Source of the DNA: Brevibacillus laterosporus
Lineage (GTDB): Bacteria; Bacillota; Bacilli; Brevibacillales; Brevibacillaceae
NCBI RefSeq assembly: GCF_030489605.1
Contig: NZ_JAUKFY010000003.1
Coordinates: 353,893-417,892 of the forward strand
Length of the DNA: 64,000 nt
Direction: 5' to 3'
How positions within the stretch are numbered: the stretch's first letter is position 1; every line of letters begins with the position of its first letter. Shown here piece after piece: positions 39,527 to 49,758 of the stretch. The position numbers and the translations under genes were made by a program. The notes below the pieces were generated by a model that searched no databases, was not told the DNA's origin, and saw nothing but the letters and a program-made list of their open reading frames with translations.

Positions 39527-39535
39527 TGTGAATAA
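39527..39535 (+). repeat. DnaA box after dnaA
   Basis: TGTGAATAA, one mismatch to TGTGGATAA, 22 nt past the dnaA stop; part of the downstream origin lobe. Confidence 0.55.
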
Positions 39536-39540
39536 CCTAA

Positions 39541-39584
39541 AAAGCCTATACACAACTTATCCACATGTGTATAGGCTTTACTTT
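39541..39584 (+). terminator. dnaA terminator hairpin with a DnaA box in its loop
   Basis: AAAGCCTATACAC (39541-39553) and GTGTATAGGCTTT (39567-39579) form a perfect 13-bp stem, followed by ACTTTT. The 13-nt loop (39554-39566) holds a perfect DnaA box TTATCCACA at 39557-39565. Confidence 0.85.
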
Positions 39585-39600
39585 TCAGCGGTTTTTGAGG

Positions 39601-39680
39601 ATATCCACAAATCCACAGCTCCTATTACTACTATTATTTTTTTAATATAAAAGATTACTTATTATAATATGCATGCAGCA
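39601..39680. other. oriC: Origin unwinding region: DnaA box, DnaA-trios, AT-rich DUE
   Basis: ATATCCACA (39601) and AATCCACAG (39610) are followed by CTATTACTACTATTA at 39622-39636, which on the other strand reads five successive TA(A/G) triplets, the DnaA-trio repeat that captures single strands. An AT-only stretch follows (39637-39668). This is the basal unwinding system expected between dnaA and dnaN. Confidence 0.8.
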
Positions 39681-39739
39681 TACGGAATTATGCATAATTC
39701 TTTTGCAGAACAAATCCTTGTATACGGGGGTAAGGTATA

Positions 39740-40879
39740 ATGAAAATTACAGTCCAACGTGACAAACTATCAACTGCTGTTTCACATGTGGCCAAAGCTG
39801 TATCAACTAGAACAACGATTCCCATTTTGACAGGTATAAAGCTAACCGCAAATGAAGAAGGCTTAACATTAACTGGCAGTGATTCAGATATTTCTATTGA
39901 GGTGCATGTTCCATTAGAAGAGGGAGAAAATTGGGGGGTTACTGTACACGAACCGGGCAGCATCGTGCTACCATCACGTATTTTTAGTGAAATTGTACGT
40001 AAATTGCCAGCCAATGAAATTGATATTAGCGTAGATGAACGTTTACTTACGTTGATTCGTTCCGGTCAAGCCGAGTTTACGATCAATGGTCTAAATGCTA
40101 ATGAATATCCTCAATTACCTCAACTAGAAGAGGATAAAGTTTTTAGCATTCCAAGCGATTTATTAAAAACAATGATTCGCCAAACCTCCTTTGCGGTTGC
40201 CACTTCTGAAATGCGCCCCATCTTAACAGGGATTATGTGGACATTAGAAGAGGGAATACTAAAATTTGTAGCGACAGATAGCCACCGTTTTGCTTCTCGC
40301 AATGCGAAAGTAGAGTGTTCTGAATCCCTACGGTTCTATAATATTGTTGTACCGGGTAAAAGTTGTAATGAATTGGTAAAGATTATAGATGATGATCAAA
40401 ACTTGGTTGATATCGTTGTAGCTGACAATCAAATTTTAGTAAAATCAAACCATATTTTATTCTATTCCCGACTGTTAGAGGGAACTTATCCAGATACAAA
40501 TCGTATTATTCCACAGGGCTGTAAAACTGAGATTGTTTTATCAACCAAAGAATTTTTACAATCCATTGAGCGTGCTTCCCTATTAAGCCGTGAAGGAAAA
40601 ACCAATGTGGTAAAATTGGTAACATTGCCGGATGGAAATGTAGAAATTTCGTCGAATGCACCAGAGATCGGAAAAGTAACGGAAACCATTCAGCCAAAAC
40701 AATGCACTGGGGAGGAATTAAAAATCTCCTTCAACGCAAAGTTTATGATTGATGCACTTCGTTCCATTGACAGCTCTGAGATTGTCACTAGCTTTACTGG
40801 GGCAATGAGCCCATTTATTATTCGACCTACTGATCATGATTGGAGTCTACATCTAATCTTGCCAGTTCGTACGTATTAA
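39740..40879 (+). CDS. dnaN: DNA polymerase III beta subunit (sliding clamp)
   Basis: 379 residues forming three repeats of the clamp fold (about 1-120, 130-250, 255-379), starting MKITVQRDKLSTAVSHVAKA and ending in LHLILPVRTY. The dimeric ring tethers the polymerase to DNA. GGGGG-type ribosome site upstream. dnaA and dnaN are separated by the downstream origin lobe. Confidence 0.97.
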   Translation: MKITVQRDKLSTAVSHVAKAVSTRTTIPILTGIKLTANEEGLTLTGSDSDISIEVHVPLEEGENWGVTVHEPGSIVLPSRIFSEIVRKLPANEIDISVDERLLTLIRSGQAEFTINGLNANEYPQLPQLEEDKVFSIPSDLLKTMIRQTSFAVATSEMRPILTGIMWTLEEGILKFVATDSHRFASRNAKVECSESLRFYNIVVPGKSCNELVKIIDDDQNLVDIVVADNQILVKSNHILFYSRLLEGTYPDTNRIIPQGCKTEIVLSTKEFLQSIERASLLSREGKTNVVKLVTLPDGNVEISSNAPEIGKVTETIQPKQCTGEELKISFNAKFMIDALRSIDSSEIVTSFTGAMSPFIIRPTDHDWSLHLILPVRTY

Positions 40880-40909
40880 GAGGTAGCCACCTTAAAGGAG
40901 TTTTCCCAC

Positions 40910-41128
40910 ATGGCAGATAAAGTTTACATTTCTACAGAATATATTACGCTTGGACAGTTTTTAAAACTAAGTTCAGTAATTGATACGGGTGGAATGGCTA
41001 AGCCTTTTTTAGCTGAGGTTCCCATTATGGTAAATGGAGAAAAAGAAAACCGCCGTGGTCGTAAGCTATATCCAGATGATCTAGTGGTTATTGAAGGGTA
41101 CGGCTCTTATCAAGTGGCTGTACGCTGA
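40910..41128 (+). CDS. yaaA: S4-domain protein YaaA
   Basis: 72 residues with the S4-type RNA-binding pattern [21 protein letters not shown] and [19 protein letters not shown]. The family sits between dnaN and recF in most Bacillales and is thought to act in ribosome assembly. GGAG lies 12 nt before the ATG; the gap to recF is 14 nt. Confidence 0.92.
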   Translation: MADKVYISTEYITLGQFLKLSSVIDTGGMAKPFLAEVPIMVNGEKENRRGRKLYPDDLVVIEGYGSYQVAVR

Positions 41129-41142
41129 GAGGAGTAAGCCCT

Positions 41143-42261
41143 TTGTTCTTACGTAATCTGTTTTTGACTAACTATCGAAATTACAGAGAGCTTTCACTGG
41201 ATTTTACCGGACCGATTAATTTATTCGTGGGGAATAATGCGCAGGGCAAGACTAATGCATTAGAATCTATCTATGTACTTGCTCTGGCCAAATCCCACCG
41301 AACCTCCAAGGATAAAGAACTGATTAAGTGGAATGCAGATTATGCGGCGATCCGTAGTGAAGTCAATCGACGCTACGGATCTGTTCGTTTAGAGATGCAG
41401 TTGACCAATAAAGGTAAAAAGGCTAAAATCAATAGTTTAGAGCAGAAAAAATTGAGTAACTATATCGGTTCTTTAAATGTTGTGTTATTTGCGCCAGAGG
41501 ATTTAGCAATCGTAAAGGGCGCTCCAGCCCAACGCAGACGCTTTCTGGACATGGAAATCGGTCAGGTTTCTCCAACATATATCTACCACTTGAGCAATTA
41601 CAATAAAGTGTTGGCACAGAGAAACCAGCTGTTGAAGGACCTTGCCATGAAAAAGAGCAGTCAGACCGACCTTATGGCAATTTGGAATACACAATTAGCT
41701 GATTTAACTGTAAAATTACTAAGGAAGCGTTTTGAGTTTATTAGTAAATTAGAGCAATGGGCTCAAGAAATCCACGCTGGAATTACAGATGGTAAAGAGA
41801 AGCTGAGTTTGCATTATGTGAATAGTTCTCCTGTTACCAAAGAGATGAAAGAGGAAGAAGCTCTTCAAGCGCTGCTGGCTGCTTATGAAGAGATATTTGA
41901 ACGGGAAAAGATGAGAGGTAGTACACTAATCGGACCTCATCGTGATGATTTCTCTCTTTTGGTAAACGAAATGGATGTACAATCATTTGGCTCACAAGGT
42001 CAGCAGCGAACAACGGCTTTATCTTTAAAATTAGCCGAAATTGAGCTGATTAAGCAAGAAGTTGGGGAATATCCGATTCTTTTGCTTGATGACGTCTTGT
42101 CAGAACTGGATGAGCATAGACAAACATTATTACTTGAAACGATACAAGATAAAATTCAAACGTTTGTAACGACAACAGGTGTGGAAGGATTAAAGCATCA
42201 GGTCTTACAGCAAGCAACTCGCTTTAATGTGCAAGAGGGGGCCATTTCCAAAGAAGGGTAA
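41143..42261 (+). CDS. recF: DNA repair and replication protein RecF
   Basis: 372 residues of the SMC-like RecF family, with Walker [17 protein letters not shown], the signature [16 protein letters not shown] and Walker [14 protein letters not shown]. It loads RecA at gaps with RecO and RecR. The start is a TTG (AGAGGAG upstream). Confidence 0.95.
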   Translation: MFLRNLFLTNYRNYRELSLDFTGPINLFVGNNAQGKTNALESIYVLALAKSHRTSKDKELIKWNADYAAIRSEVNRRYGSVRLEMQLTNKGKKAKINSLEQKKLSNYIGSLNVVLFAPEDLAIVKGAPAQRRRFLDMEIGQVSPTYIYHLSNYNKVLAQRNQLLKDLAMKKSSQTDLMAIWNTQLADLTVKLLRKRFEFISKLEQWAQEIHAGITDGKEKLSLHYVNSSPVTKEMKEEEALQALLAAYEEIFEREKMRGSTLIGPHRDDFSLLVNEMDVQSFGSQGQQRTTALSLKLAEIELIKQEVGEYPILLLDDVLSELDEHRQTLLLETIQDKIQTFVTTTGVEGLKHQVLQQATRFNVQEGAISKEG

Positions 42262-42271
42262 GGTGAAGTGT

Positions 42272-44487
<2,216 letters not shown>

Positions 44488-44546
44488 GGTGGGTCCCGTC
44501 CATATCGGAGTGAAGCACCAGAATTCAAATTCATTCAATAAGAGAT

Positions 44547-44583
44547 AAAAAGCTTGTCCTTTACGGGGCAAGCTTTTTGTTTT
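44547..44583 (+). terminator. gyrB terminator
   Basis: AAAAAGCTTGTCC pairs with GGGGCAAGCTTTTT around a 4-nt loop, followed by GTTTTG. Confidence 0.85.
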
Positions 44584-44696
44584 GCAGGAAAAAGGAATTT
44601 GGCCCATCTCTATGTGCTTTTGTACGTATTGGTTAAGCTTCCCCTTTTCCCGATTATTTACCCCTGAAGCTAGTGCCGTCATTATTTGATACGATT

Positions 44697-45539
44697 TTAG
44701 AGCACCTCCTCCATCAGCTTCCTTAGCTTAGCTTCCGTCGTGGACTGCGGCACAGGAGTGTAAATACTACAGCGTAAGTCCCCGCTTCCCTGAACCTGCA
44801 AGGAGGTGAGATGGAATAACATCTTTCCCGCTTTAGCATGTCTAAATTCAATGTAAACCTCCGGCGCAGAGCTGACCTCGCTCTGTTCCCACAACCGCTG
44901 AAAATCAGGATGGACGGTTTTCATTTTCTCTACGAATTGACTATACCATTCATCCTCTACGTATTGCCCATAAGAGGCCCGGAAAATGGATAAAAAGCCA
45001 CTAGCGAAATGCTCCCAATTAACAGCTAAACGCTGCAATTCCTTTCTAGTAAATATCAGGCCTAGTAAGTTACGCTCCTCGTAGGGAATCTGGTTAAAAT
45101 CCAAAAATACATGGGAAGCCGCTGCATTCCAGCCCAAAATATGACTTCTGCTGTTCGAGACGATCGTGGGGCAAAAACGCAGCTCTTGTAAAATTTTTTG
45201 CAAAGAAGGCGGAATTTCCGTTATTTCCCCCGTATTTTTTGAGATAACAGGCCCAGCTCCAAGTGCTAATGAATGTAGGTATTTCTGCTCATCCACCGTT
45301 AGCTGCAAGGCAGTAGCGATAGCATCGACTACTGATTTGGAAACGGTGATGTCGCGTCCTTGCTCCAGCCAGGTGTACCAGGTGGTGCTGACACCAGCTA
45401 GCTGGGCGACTTCTTCTCTGCGTAATCCTGGCGTTCTTCTGCGGACACCTGCTACGAGGCCAACCGACTCGGGCGTAATCTTTGCTCTTTGATTTTTTAA
45501 AAAGGTAGAAAGTGCCTGAAGTCGGGCATTTTTATTCAT
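44697..45539 (-). CDS. XRE-family regulator with MmyB-like ligand domain
   Basis: 280 residues: N-terminal HTH (RRRTPGLRREEVAQLAGVSTTWYTWLEQGRD) at about residues 29-60, then a PAS-like MmyB domain (ILGWNAAASHVF, RDL-type acidic pocket and FHLTSLQVQGSGDLRCSIYTP). Such regulators in Actinobacteria and Bacilli bind fatty-acid or other small ligands. It is divergent from fabF (142 bp away) and could regulate it, but this is inference from position. Confidence 0.88.
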   Translation of the reverse strand: MNKNARLQALSTFLKNQRAKITPESVGLVAGVRRRTPGLRREEVAQLAGVSTTWYTWLEQGRDITVSKSVVDAIATALQLTVDEQKYLHSLALGAGPVISKNTGEITEIPPSLQKILQELRFCPTIVSNSRSHILGWNAAASHVFLDFNQIPYEERNLLGLIFTRKELQRLAVNWEHFASGFLSIFRASYGQYVEDEWYSQFVEKMKTVHPDFQRLWEQSEVSSAPEVYIEFRHAKAGKMLFHLTSLQVQGSGDLRCSIYTPVPQSTTEAKLRKLMEEVL

Positions 45540-45680
45540 TCTATGATTCCTCCTTACTGCTTATACTGGTACTAATTATACTAGGATAAATAACAACTTG
45601 TAATAGGATATAGGCTTTGCCAAGATAGAGATAAGAAGAAATTAAAACATTTCCAAATATCTAAGTAAAGGAGAATGCCT

Positions 45681-46928
45681 ATGGAAAGGGTAGTAATTAC
45701 TGGTATGGGTGTTGTATCACCAATGGGAAATGATGTAGAGAGCTTTTGGAGTAATTTGGTACAAGGTACATCCGGAATTTCATATATAGATACATTTGAT
45801 ACTAGCAAGTATAAAACCAAGTTTGCTGGGGTAGTTAAGGACTTTGATGCAGATGCCATTTTTGGACATAAAGAGGCACGCCGCATGGATCGTTTCAGTC
45901 AGTTTGCTTTGGCAGCTGCTGAGCAGGCTCTAATAGATTCTGGTCTTGTACTTGATGAAATTGATTTAGAGCGTTTAGGCGTCTATGTTGGCTCTGGCAT
46001 TGGCGGCATTCAAACCATGATGGGACAAGAGCAAGTACGAAAGGAGAGAGGTCCAGATCGTGTGAGTCCATTGTTAGTTCCCATGATGATTGCTAATATG
46101 GCGTCTTCTATGATTAGCATTAAATATGGAGCGATGGGGCCAAGTATGTCTCCAGTAACAGCTTGTTCAATCGGAAATACAGCTATTGGCGAAGCGATGC
46201 GCCTGATCAAATATGGCGGTGCTGATGTAGTTTTTGCGGGAGGTACAGAAGCGGCTATTACAGAATTGGCTGTCGCTAGTTTTGGAAATGCAACAGCACT
46301 ATCTACCCGAAATGATCAGCCAGAATTGGCAAGCAGACCATTTGATGCTGATCGTGATGGCTTTGTTATGGCTGAAGGGGCAGGTATCCTGATTCTTGAA
46401 TCCTTAACGCATGCACAAAAAAGAAATGCTCGTATTTATGCTGAGGTGCTGGGCTACGGTGCTAGTTCGGACGCGTATCATATTGTAGCTACTCATCCAG
46501 AAGGAAAAGGTGCCTATCAGGCTATGAACCTAGCTTTACAAGAGGCTGGAGTACAACCGGAGCAGGTCGATGTGATTAGTGCCCATGCTACCAGTACCGA
46601 GGTTGGGGATCGATCAGAAACAGCTGCAATCAAACGGCTTTTTGGAGAAAAAGCATACCAAATTCCTGTGACAGCAAATAAATCCATGACCGGACACATG
46701 TTAGGGGCAGCCAGTGCTGTTGAGGCTATCGCATTGGTAAAGACTCTGCAAGAAGGAATTATTCCGCCTACCATTAATCAGGATAACCAAGACCCGATTT
46801 GTGACTTGGACTATGTTCCTAATAAAGCTCGGAAGGCAGAAATGAGAATAGGAATGTCCAATTCCTTTGGATTTGGTGGACATAATGCAGTTATTGTCCT
46901 TCAAGCTTGGGATTCTAACCAGTCCTAG
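45681..46928 (+). CDS. fabF: Beta-ketoacyl-ACP synthase II (FabF)
   Basis: 415 residues from the ATG at 45681 (AAAGGAG 8 nt upstream; an ATG six bases earlier is too close). The condensing-enzyme triad is present: Cys162 (VTACSIGN), His in SAHATSTE at about 303 and His in SMTGHMLGAAS at about 340. It elongates acyl-ACP with malonyl-ACP. The location between gyrB and trpS, away from acpP/fabD, suggests a second fabF copy or one regulated separately. Confidence 0.93.
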   Translation: MERVVITGMGVVSPMGNDVESFWSNLVQGTSGISYIDTFDTSKYKTKFAGVVKDFDADAIFGHKEARRMDRFSQFALAAAEQALIDSGLVLDEIDLERLGVYVGSGIGGIQTMMGQEQVRKERGPDRVSPLLVPMMIANMASSMISIKYGAMGPSMSPVTACSIGNTAIGEAMRLIKYGGADVVFAGGTEAAITELAVASFGNATALSTRNDQPELASRPFDADRDGFVMAEGAGILILESLTHAQKRNARIYAEVLGYGASSDAYHIVATHPEGKGAYQAMNLALQEAGVQPEQVDVISAHATSTEVGDRSETAAIKRLFGEKAYQIPVTANKSMTGHMLGAASAVEAIALVKTLQEGIIPPTINQDNQDPICDLDYVPNKARKAEMRIGMSNSFGFGGHNAVIVLQAWDSNQS

Positions 46929-47018
46929 ACGACTATCTTGCCTTAATGGATTATTAGTATCTTTTTTATTGAAATGAGGCTAATTCTGTTAATCCAAGAC
47001 GCAACTATCGGAAGAAAA

Positions 47019-47035
47019 CCCTCTCATGCTATAAT
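47019..47035 (+). promoter_or_regulatory. Extended -10 promoter of trpS
   Basis: TGCTATAAT ending at 47035 is a perfect extended -10 (TGnTATAAT), 71 bp before the trpS start. I see no T-box leader (no specifier stem or AGGGTGG-type box). Confidence 0.5.
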
Positions 47036-47105
47036 TTATGTAAAGAAAAACGAAAATAAAATCAGGATAAGATTTATTTCTGTTAAAAGTAGAGAGGTGG
47101 ATACA

Positions 47106-48095
47106 TTGAAACGTTTTTTTTCAGGGGTGCAACCATCTGGTAACCTAACAATAGGTAACTATTTAGGTGCAATTAAGCAATTTGTAGAATTACAGCATGA
47201 GCCAGATGCGGAAGCCTTTTATTGCGTAGTAGATATGCATGCGATTACAGTTGCTCAGGATCCAGAAGAGCTGCGCAGACGTACGCGTGAAATTGCTCAA
47301 ATCTATCTAGCATGCGGCGTTGATCCTAAGAAAGCTACTGTATTTATTCAGTCACATGTAAAGGAACACGCTGAGCTTGGCTGGTTATTGCAATGTGCCA
47401 GCTACATGGGCGAACTAAATCGCATGACACAATTTAAGGATAAAGCAGAAGGAAAAGCGAACGTCAATGTTGGTCTGTTTACGTATCCAGTCTTAATGGC
47501 TGCTGACATCTTATTGTATGATACGACCCACGTGCCTGTAGGGAACGACCAAAAGCAACATATTGAGTTAACTCGCGATATTGCAGAACGATTTAATAAT
47601 AAATATGGTGAGACTTTTGTCATTCCAGAGCCAAAAATCCAGGAATTTGGGGCACGCATCATGGCTCTCGACGAACCGACGAAAAAAATGTCCAAATCAG
47701 CAGAGAGTGAAGCGAGTCGCATTGCGATTTTGGAAACCCCAGAGGTATTTAAGAAAAAGATTATGCGAGCAGTAACTGATACCGAGAATTCCATTGCTTT
47801 TGATGAAACAAACAAGCCTGGTATCTCTAATTTGCTAACAATCTATAGTATGTTCGCTGATGAATCTATTGAATCGCTAGTAGAACGTTATCAGGGGCAA
47901 GGATACGGTACTTTGAAAAAAGACCTAGTAGAAGTTGTAACCGAGCAGCTTAGTAAGATTCAGCAACGTTTTAATGAGTATAACGACGTAGCAGAGCTGG
48001 ACAAAATTCTGCGAGCCGGTTCTGAAAAAGCAAGTGTGATTGCAGAACAGACGTGCAATCGTGTAAAGGATGCAATGGGATTATTGCGTATATAA
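47106..48095 (+). CDS. trpS: Tryptophan-tRNA ligase
   Basis: 329 residues: class I synthetase with the HIGH variant TIGNYLG (SGNLTIGNYLGA) at about 11-17 and the KMSKS motif in PTKKMSKSAESE. The start is a TTG at 47106 with GAGGTG 6 nt upstream, giving the family's usual N-terminus; the frame extends 44 codons upstream without support. The gene ends in a hairpin terminator. Confidence 0.94.
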   Translation: MKRFFSGVQPSGNLTIGNYLGAIKQFVELQHEPDAEAFYCVVDMHAITVAQDPEELRRRTREIAQIYLACGVDPKKATVFIQSHVKEHAELGWLLQCASYMGELNRMTQFKDKAEGKANVNVGLFTYPVLMAADILLYDTTHVPVGNDQKQHIELTRDIAERFNNKYGETFVIPEPKIQEFGARIMALDEPTKKMSKSAESEASRIAILETPEVFKKKIMRAVTDTENSIAFDETNKPGISNLLTIYSMFADESIESLVERYQGQGYGTLKKDLVEVVTEQLSKIQQRFNEYNDVAELDKILRAGSEKASVIAEQTCNRVKDAMGLLRI

Positions 48096-48112
48096 GCTGA
48101 AAATACAGGAGA

Positions 48113-48147
48113 AGAGCCATTACTCTTAATTGGGAATGGCTCTTTTT
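48113..48147 (+). terminator. trpS terminator
   Basis: AGAGCCATT pairs with AATGGCTCT around a short loop, followed by TTTTT. Confidence 0.8.
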
Positions 48148-48197
48148 CATGTTTGTCGAAGCATGATATTTCGTGAAAGCTTGGAGGAGGCAAAGTA

Positions 48198-48213
48198 AGT
48201 TTCACGTGAAACA
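48198..48213. promoter_or_regulatory. parS site right of the origin
   Basis: AGTTTCACGTGAAACA, 15 of 16 with consensus, in the gap after trpS, about 10 kb right of the origin. Confidence 0.85.
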
Positions 48214-48438
48214 ATTTAATTAAAACTAAACAAAAGCAATAAAAAGCGCAATTTATCCGAGTCCTCGACGACATTCGATTTTCCCTGTGTGAATAGGATT
48301 GATCCCTTACAAAAATGTAAGATTGATGAAAGCTAAACCGATGGGAATAAAACCTGGTGTTTTATAAAATAAACCTATGATCACGAAGCAATAATTTGCA
48401 TTCACCTATGAGCTTATGAAAGGAAGCGAGGGTGAGAC

Positions 48439-48966
48439 ATGATGGGACAAGAACACAGAAAGAGAAGAATGGGTCTTATATCCATTATTTTTTTAGTTGT
48501 ACTTGCTACAATCATTGGTTCAGGGGCCAGCTTTTATAAGTATCAGACTTTGAAATACAACGTGCCTTACGAAAAAGAGATATTAGCCTATTCCAAACAA
48601 TACGGGACTGATCCAGCATTGCTAGCTGCTTTAATCTCTTACGAAACAAATTTTAAAAATAAAGAATACCGGCCAAACCAGTTAAATGGATTGATTCTTT
48701 TGAAAGATACTACGGCTCAGGTATTCGCTGAGATTATGGATTGGAAAGGATTCACACCAGATATGCTGGCCAACCCTGATCATGCGATCCATATGGGGGC
48801 TTTTATGATAAGCCATTGGGAGAAGGCAGGTAAAACACAGAAAGAGATTATTCGTGCTTTTTTATTACGAAACAAAGATGGTCAGTTTAAACAGGATAGA
48901 ACATTTCAAACAGCATATGAAGCGATTCAGAAAAAGTATGAGCAATACCAACGACTATTCACATAA
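48439..48966 (+). CDS. Membrane-anchored lytic-transglycosylase-like protein
   Basis: 175 residues: a basic cytoplasmic end, one membrane helix (GLISIIFLVVLATIIGSGA, about 12-30) and an extracytoplasmic SLT-like domain. The presumed catalytic Glu69 lies in LISYETNFKN, matching the ESxF-type motif, but the usual GLMQ substrate-binding motif is replaced by GLILLKDTTAQ. It may cleave peptidoglycan or only bind it. It lies 24 nt before a BceA-type ATPase gene and is probably cotranscribed. Confidence 0.72.
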   Translation: MMGQEHRKRRMGLISIIFLVVLATIIGSGASFYKYQTLKYNVPYEKEILAYSKQYGTDPALLAALISYETNFKNKEYRPNQLNGLILLKDTTAQVFAEIMDWKGFTPDMLANPDHAIHMGAFMISHWEKAGKTQKEIIRAFLLRNKDGQFKQDRTFQTAYEAIQKKYEQYQRLFT

Positions 48967-48990
48967 TCAATTGGAAAGGGACGATACGAC

Positions 48991-49758
48991 ATGCAAAAAG
49001 TGTTGCAAGTAAAGAATGCTTCCAAAATATACGGAGGAAAGACAAATAGCTATACAGCATTAGACCATGTTAGTTTCGACGTACAGCAGGGTGAATTTGT
49101 TGGAATCATGGGACCGTCAGGCGCAGGTAAAACTACGTTGCTTAATATTATTTCGACGATTGATTCACCTACATCTGGGGAGATCCTGATTGATGGAAGT
49201 GACGTTGTCAAAATGAAGGAAGACAAATTGGCAATGTTCCGTCGTACGAAGCTAGGCTTTATTTTTCAAGACTACAATCTGCTAGACTCGTTAACAGTAC
49301 GTGAGAATATAGCACTGCCATTAGCCCTGACAAAGGTGAAGGCAAAGGAAATTGATAAACGCGTAGAGGATATTGCTAAAAGATTTGGTATTGAACACAT
49401 TTTAGAGCAGTATCCCTACCAGATTTCCGGGGGACAAAAACAGCGTTGTGCAGCTTCTAGGGCGATTGTCACTAATCCAAGTCTGATTTTTGGAGACGAA
49501 CCTACCGGTGCTCTTGATTCCAAATCCTCGGCTGACCTGTTGCAATGCTTACAGACATTAAATCAAGAGGAACAAGCGACGATTTTAATGGTTACTCATG
49601 ATGCAAATGCTGGAAGCTACTGTGAACGTATTTTGTTTATTACAGACGGAAAAATTTCAATGGAATTAAAAAAAGGTTCACAAACTCGAAAAGAGTTCTT
49701 CCAACGCATTATGGATGTGCTGGCTGAGCTTGGGGGTGATATGAGTGACGCTATTTAA
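48991..49758 (+). CDS. ABC transporter ATPase, BceA type
   Basis: 255 residues with Walker A GPSGAGKTTLLN, the Q-loop, signature SGGQKQRCAASRA and Walker B LIFGDEPTGALDS. The family pairs with large FtsX-fold permeases in antimicrobial-peptide resistance. The 3' end overlaps the permease start by 14 nt. No histidine kinase or response regulator gene lies next to the pair. Confidence 0.92.
   Translation: MQKVLQVKNASKIYGGKTNSYTALDHVSFDVQQGEFVGIMGPSGAGKTTLLNIISTIDSPTSGEILIDGSDVVKMKEDKLAMFRRTKLGFIFQDYNLLDSLTVRENIALPLALTKVKAKEIDKRVEDIAKRFGIEHILEQYPYQISGGQKQRCAASRAIVTNPSLIFGDEPTGALDSKSSADLLQCLQTLNQEEQATILMVTHDANAGSYCERILFITDGKISMELKKGSQTRKEFFQRIMDVLAELGGDMSDAI

Noticed and set aside
46929..47105. 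T-box leader for trpS
   Set aside because: No conserved T-box sequence, specifier loop or antiterminator; only an ordinary extended -10 promoter is visible.
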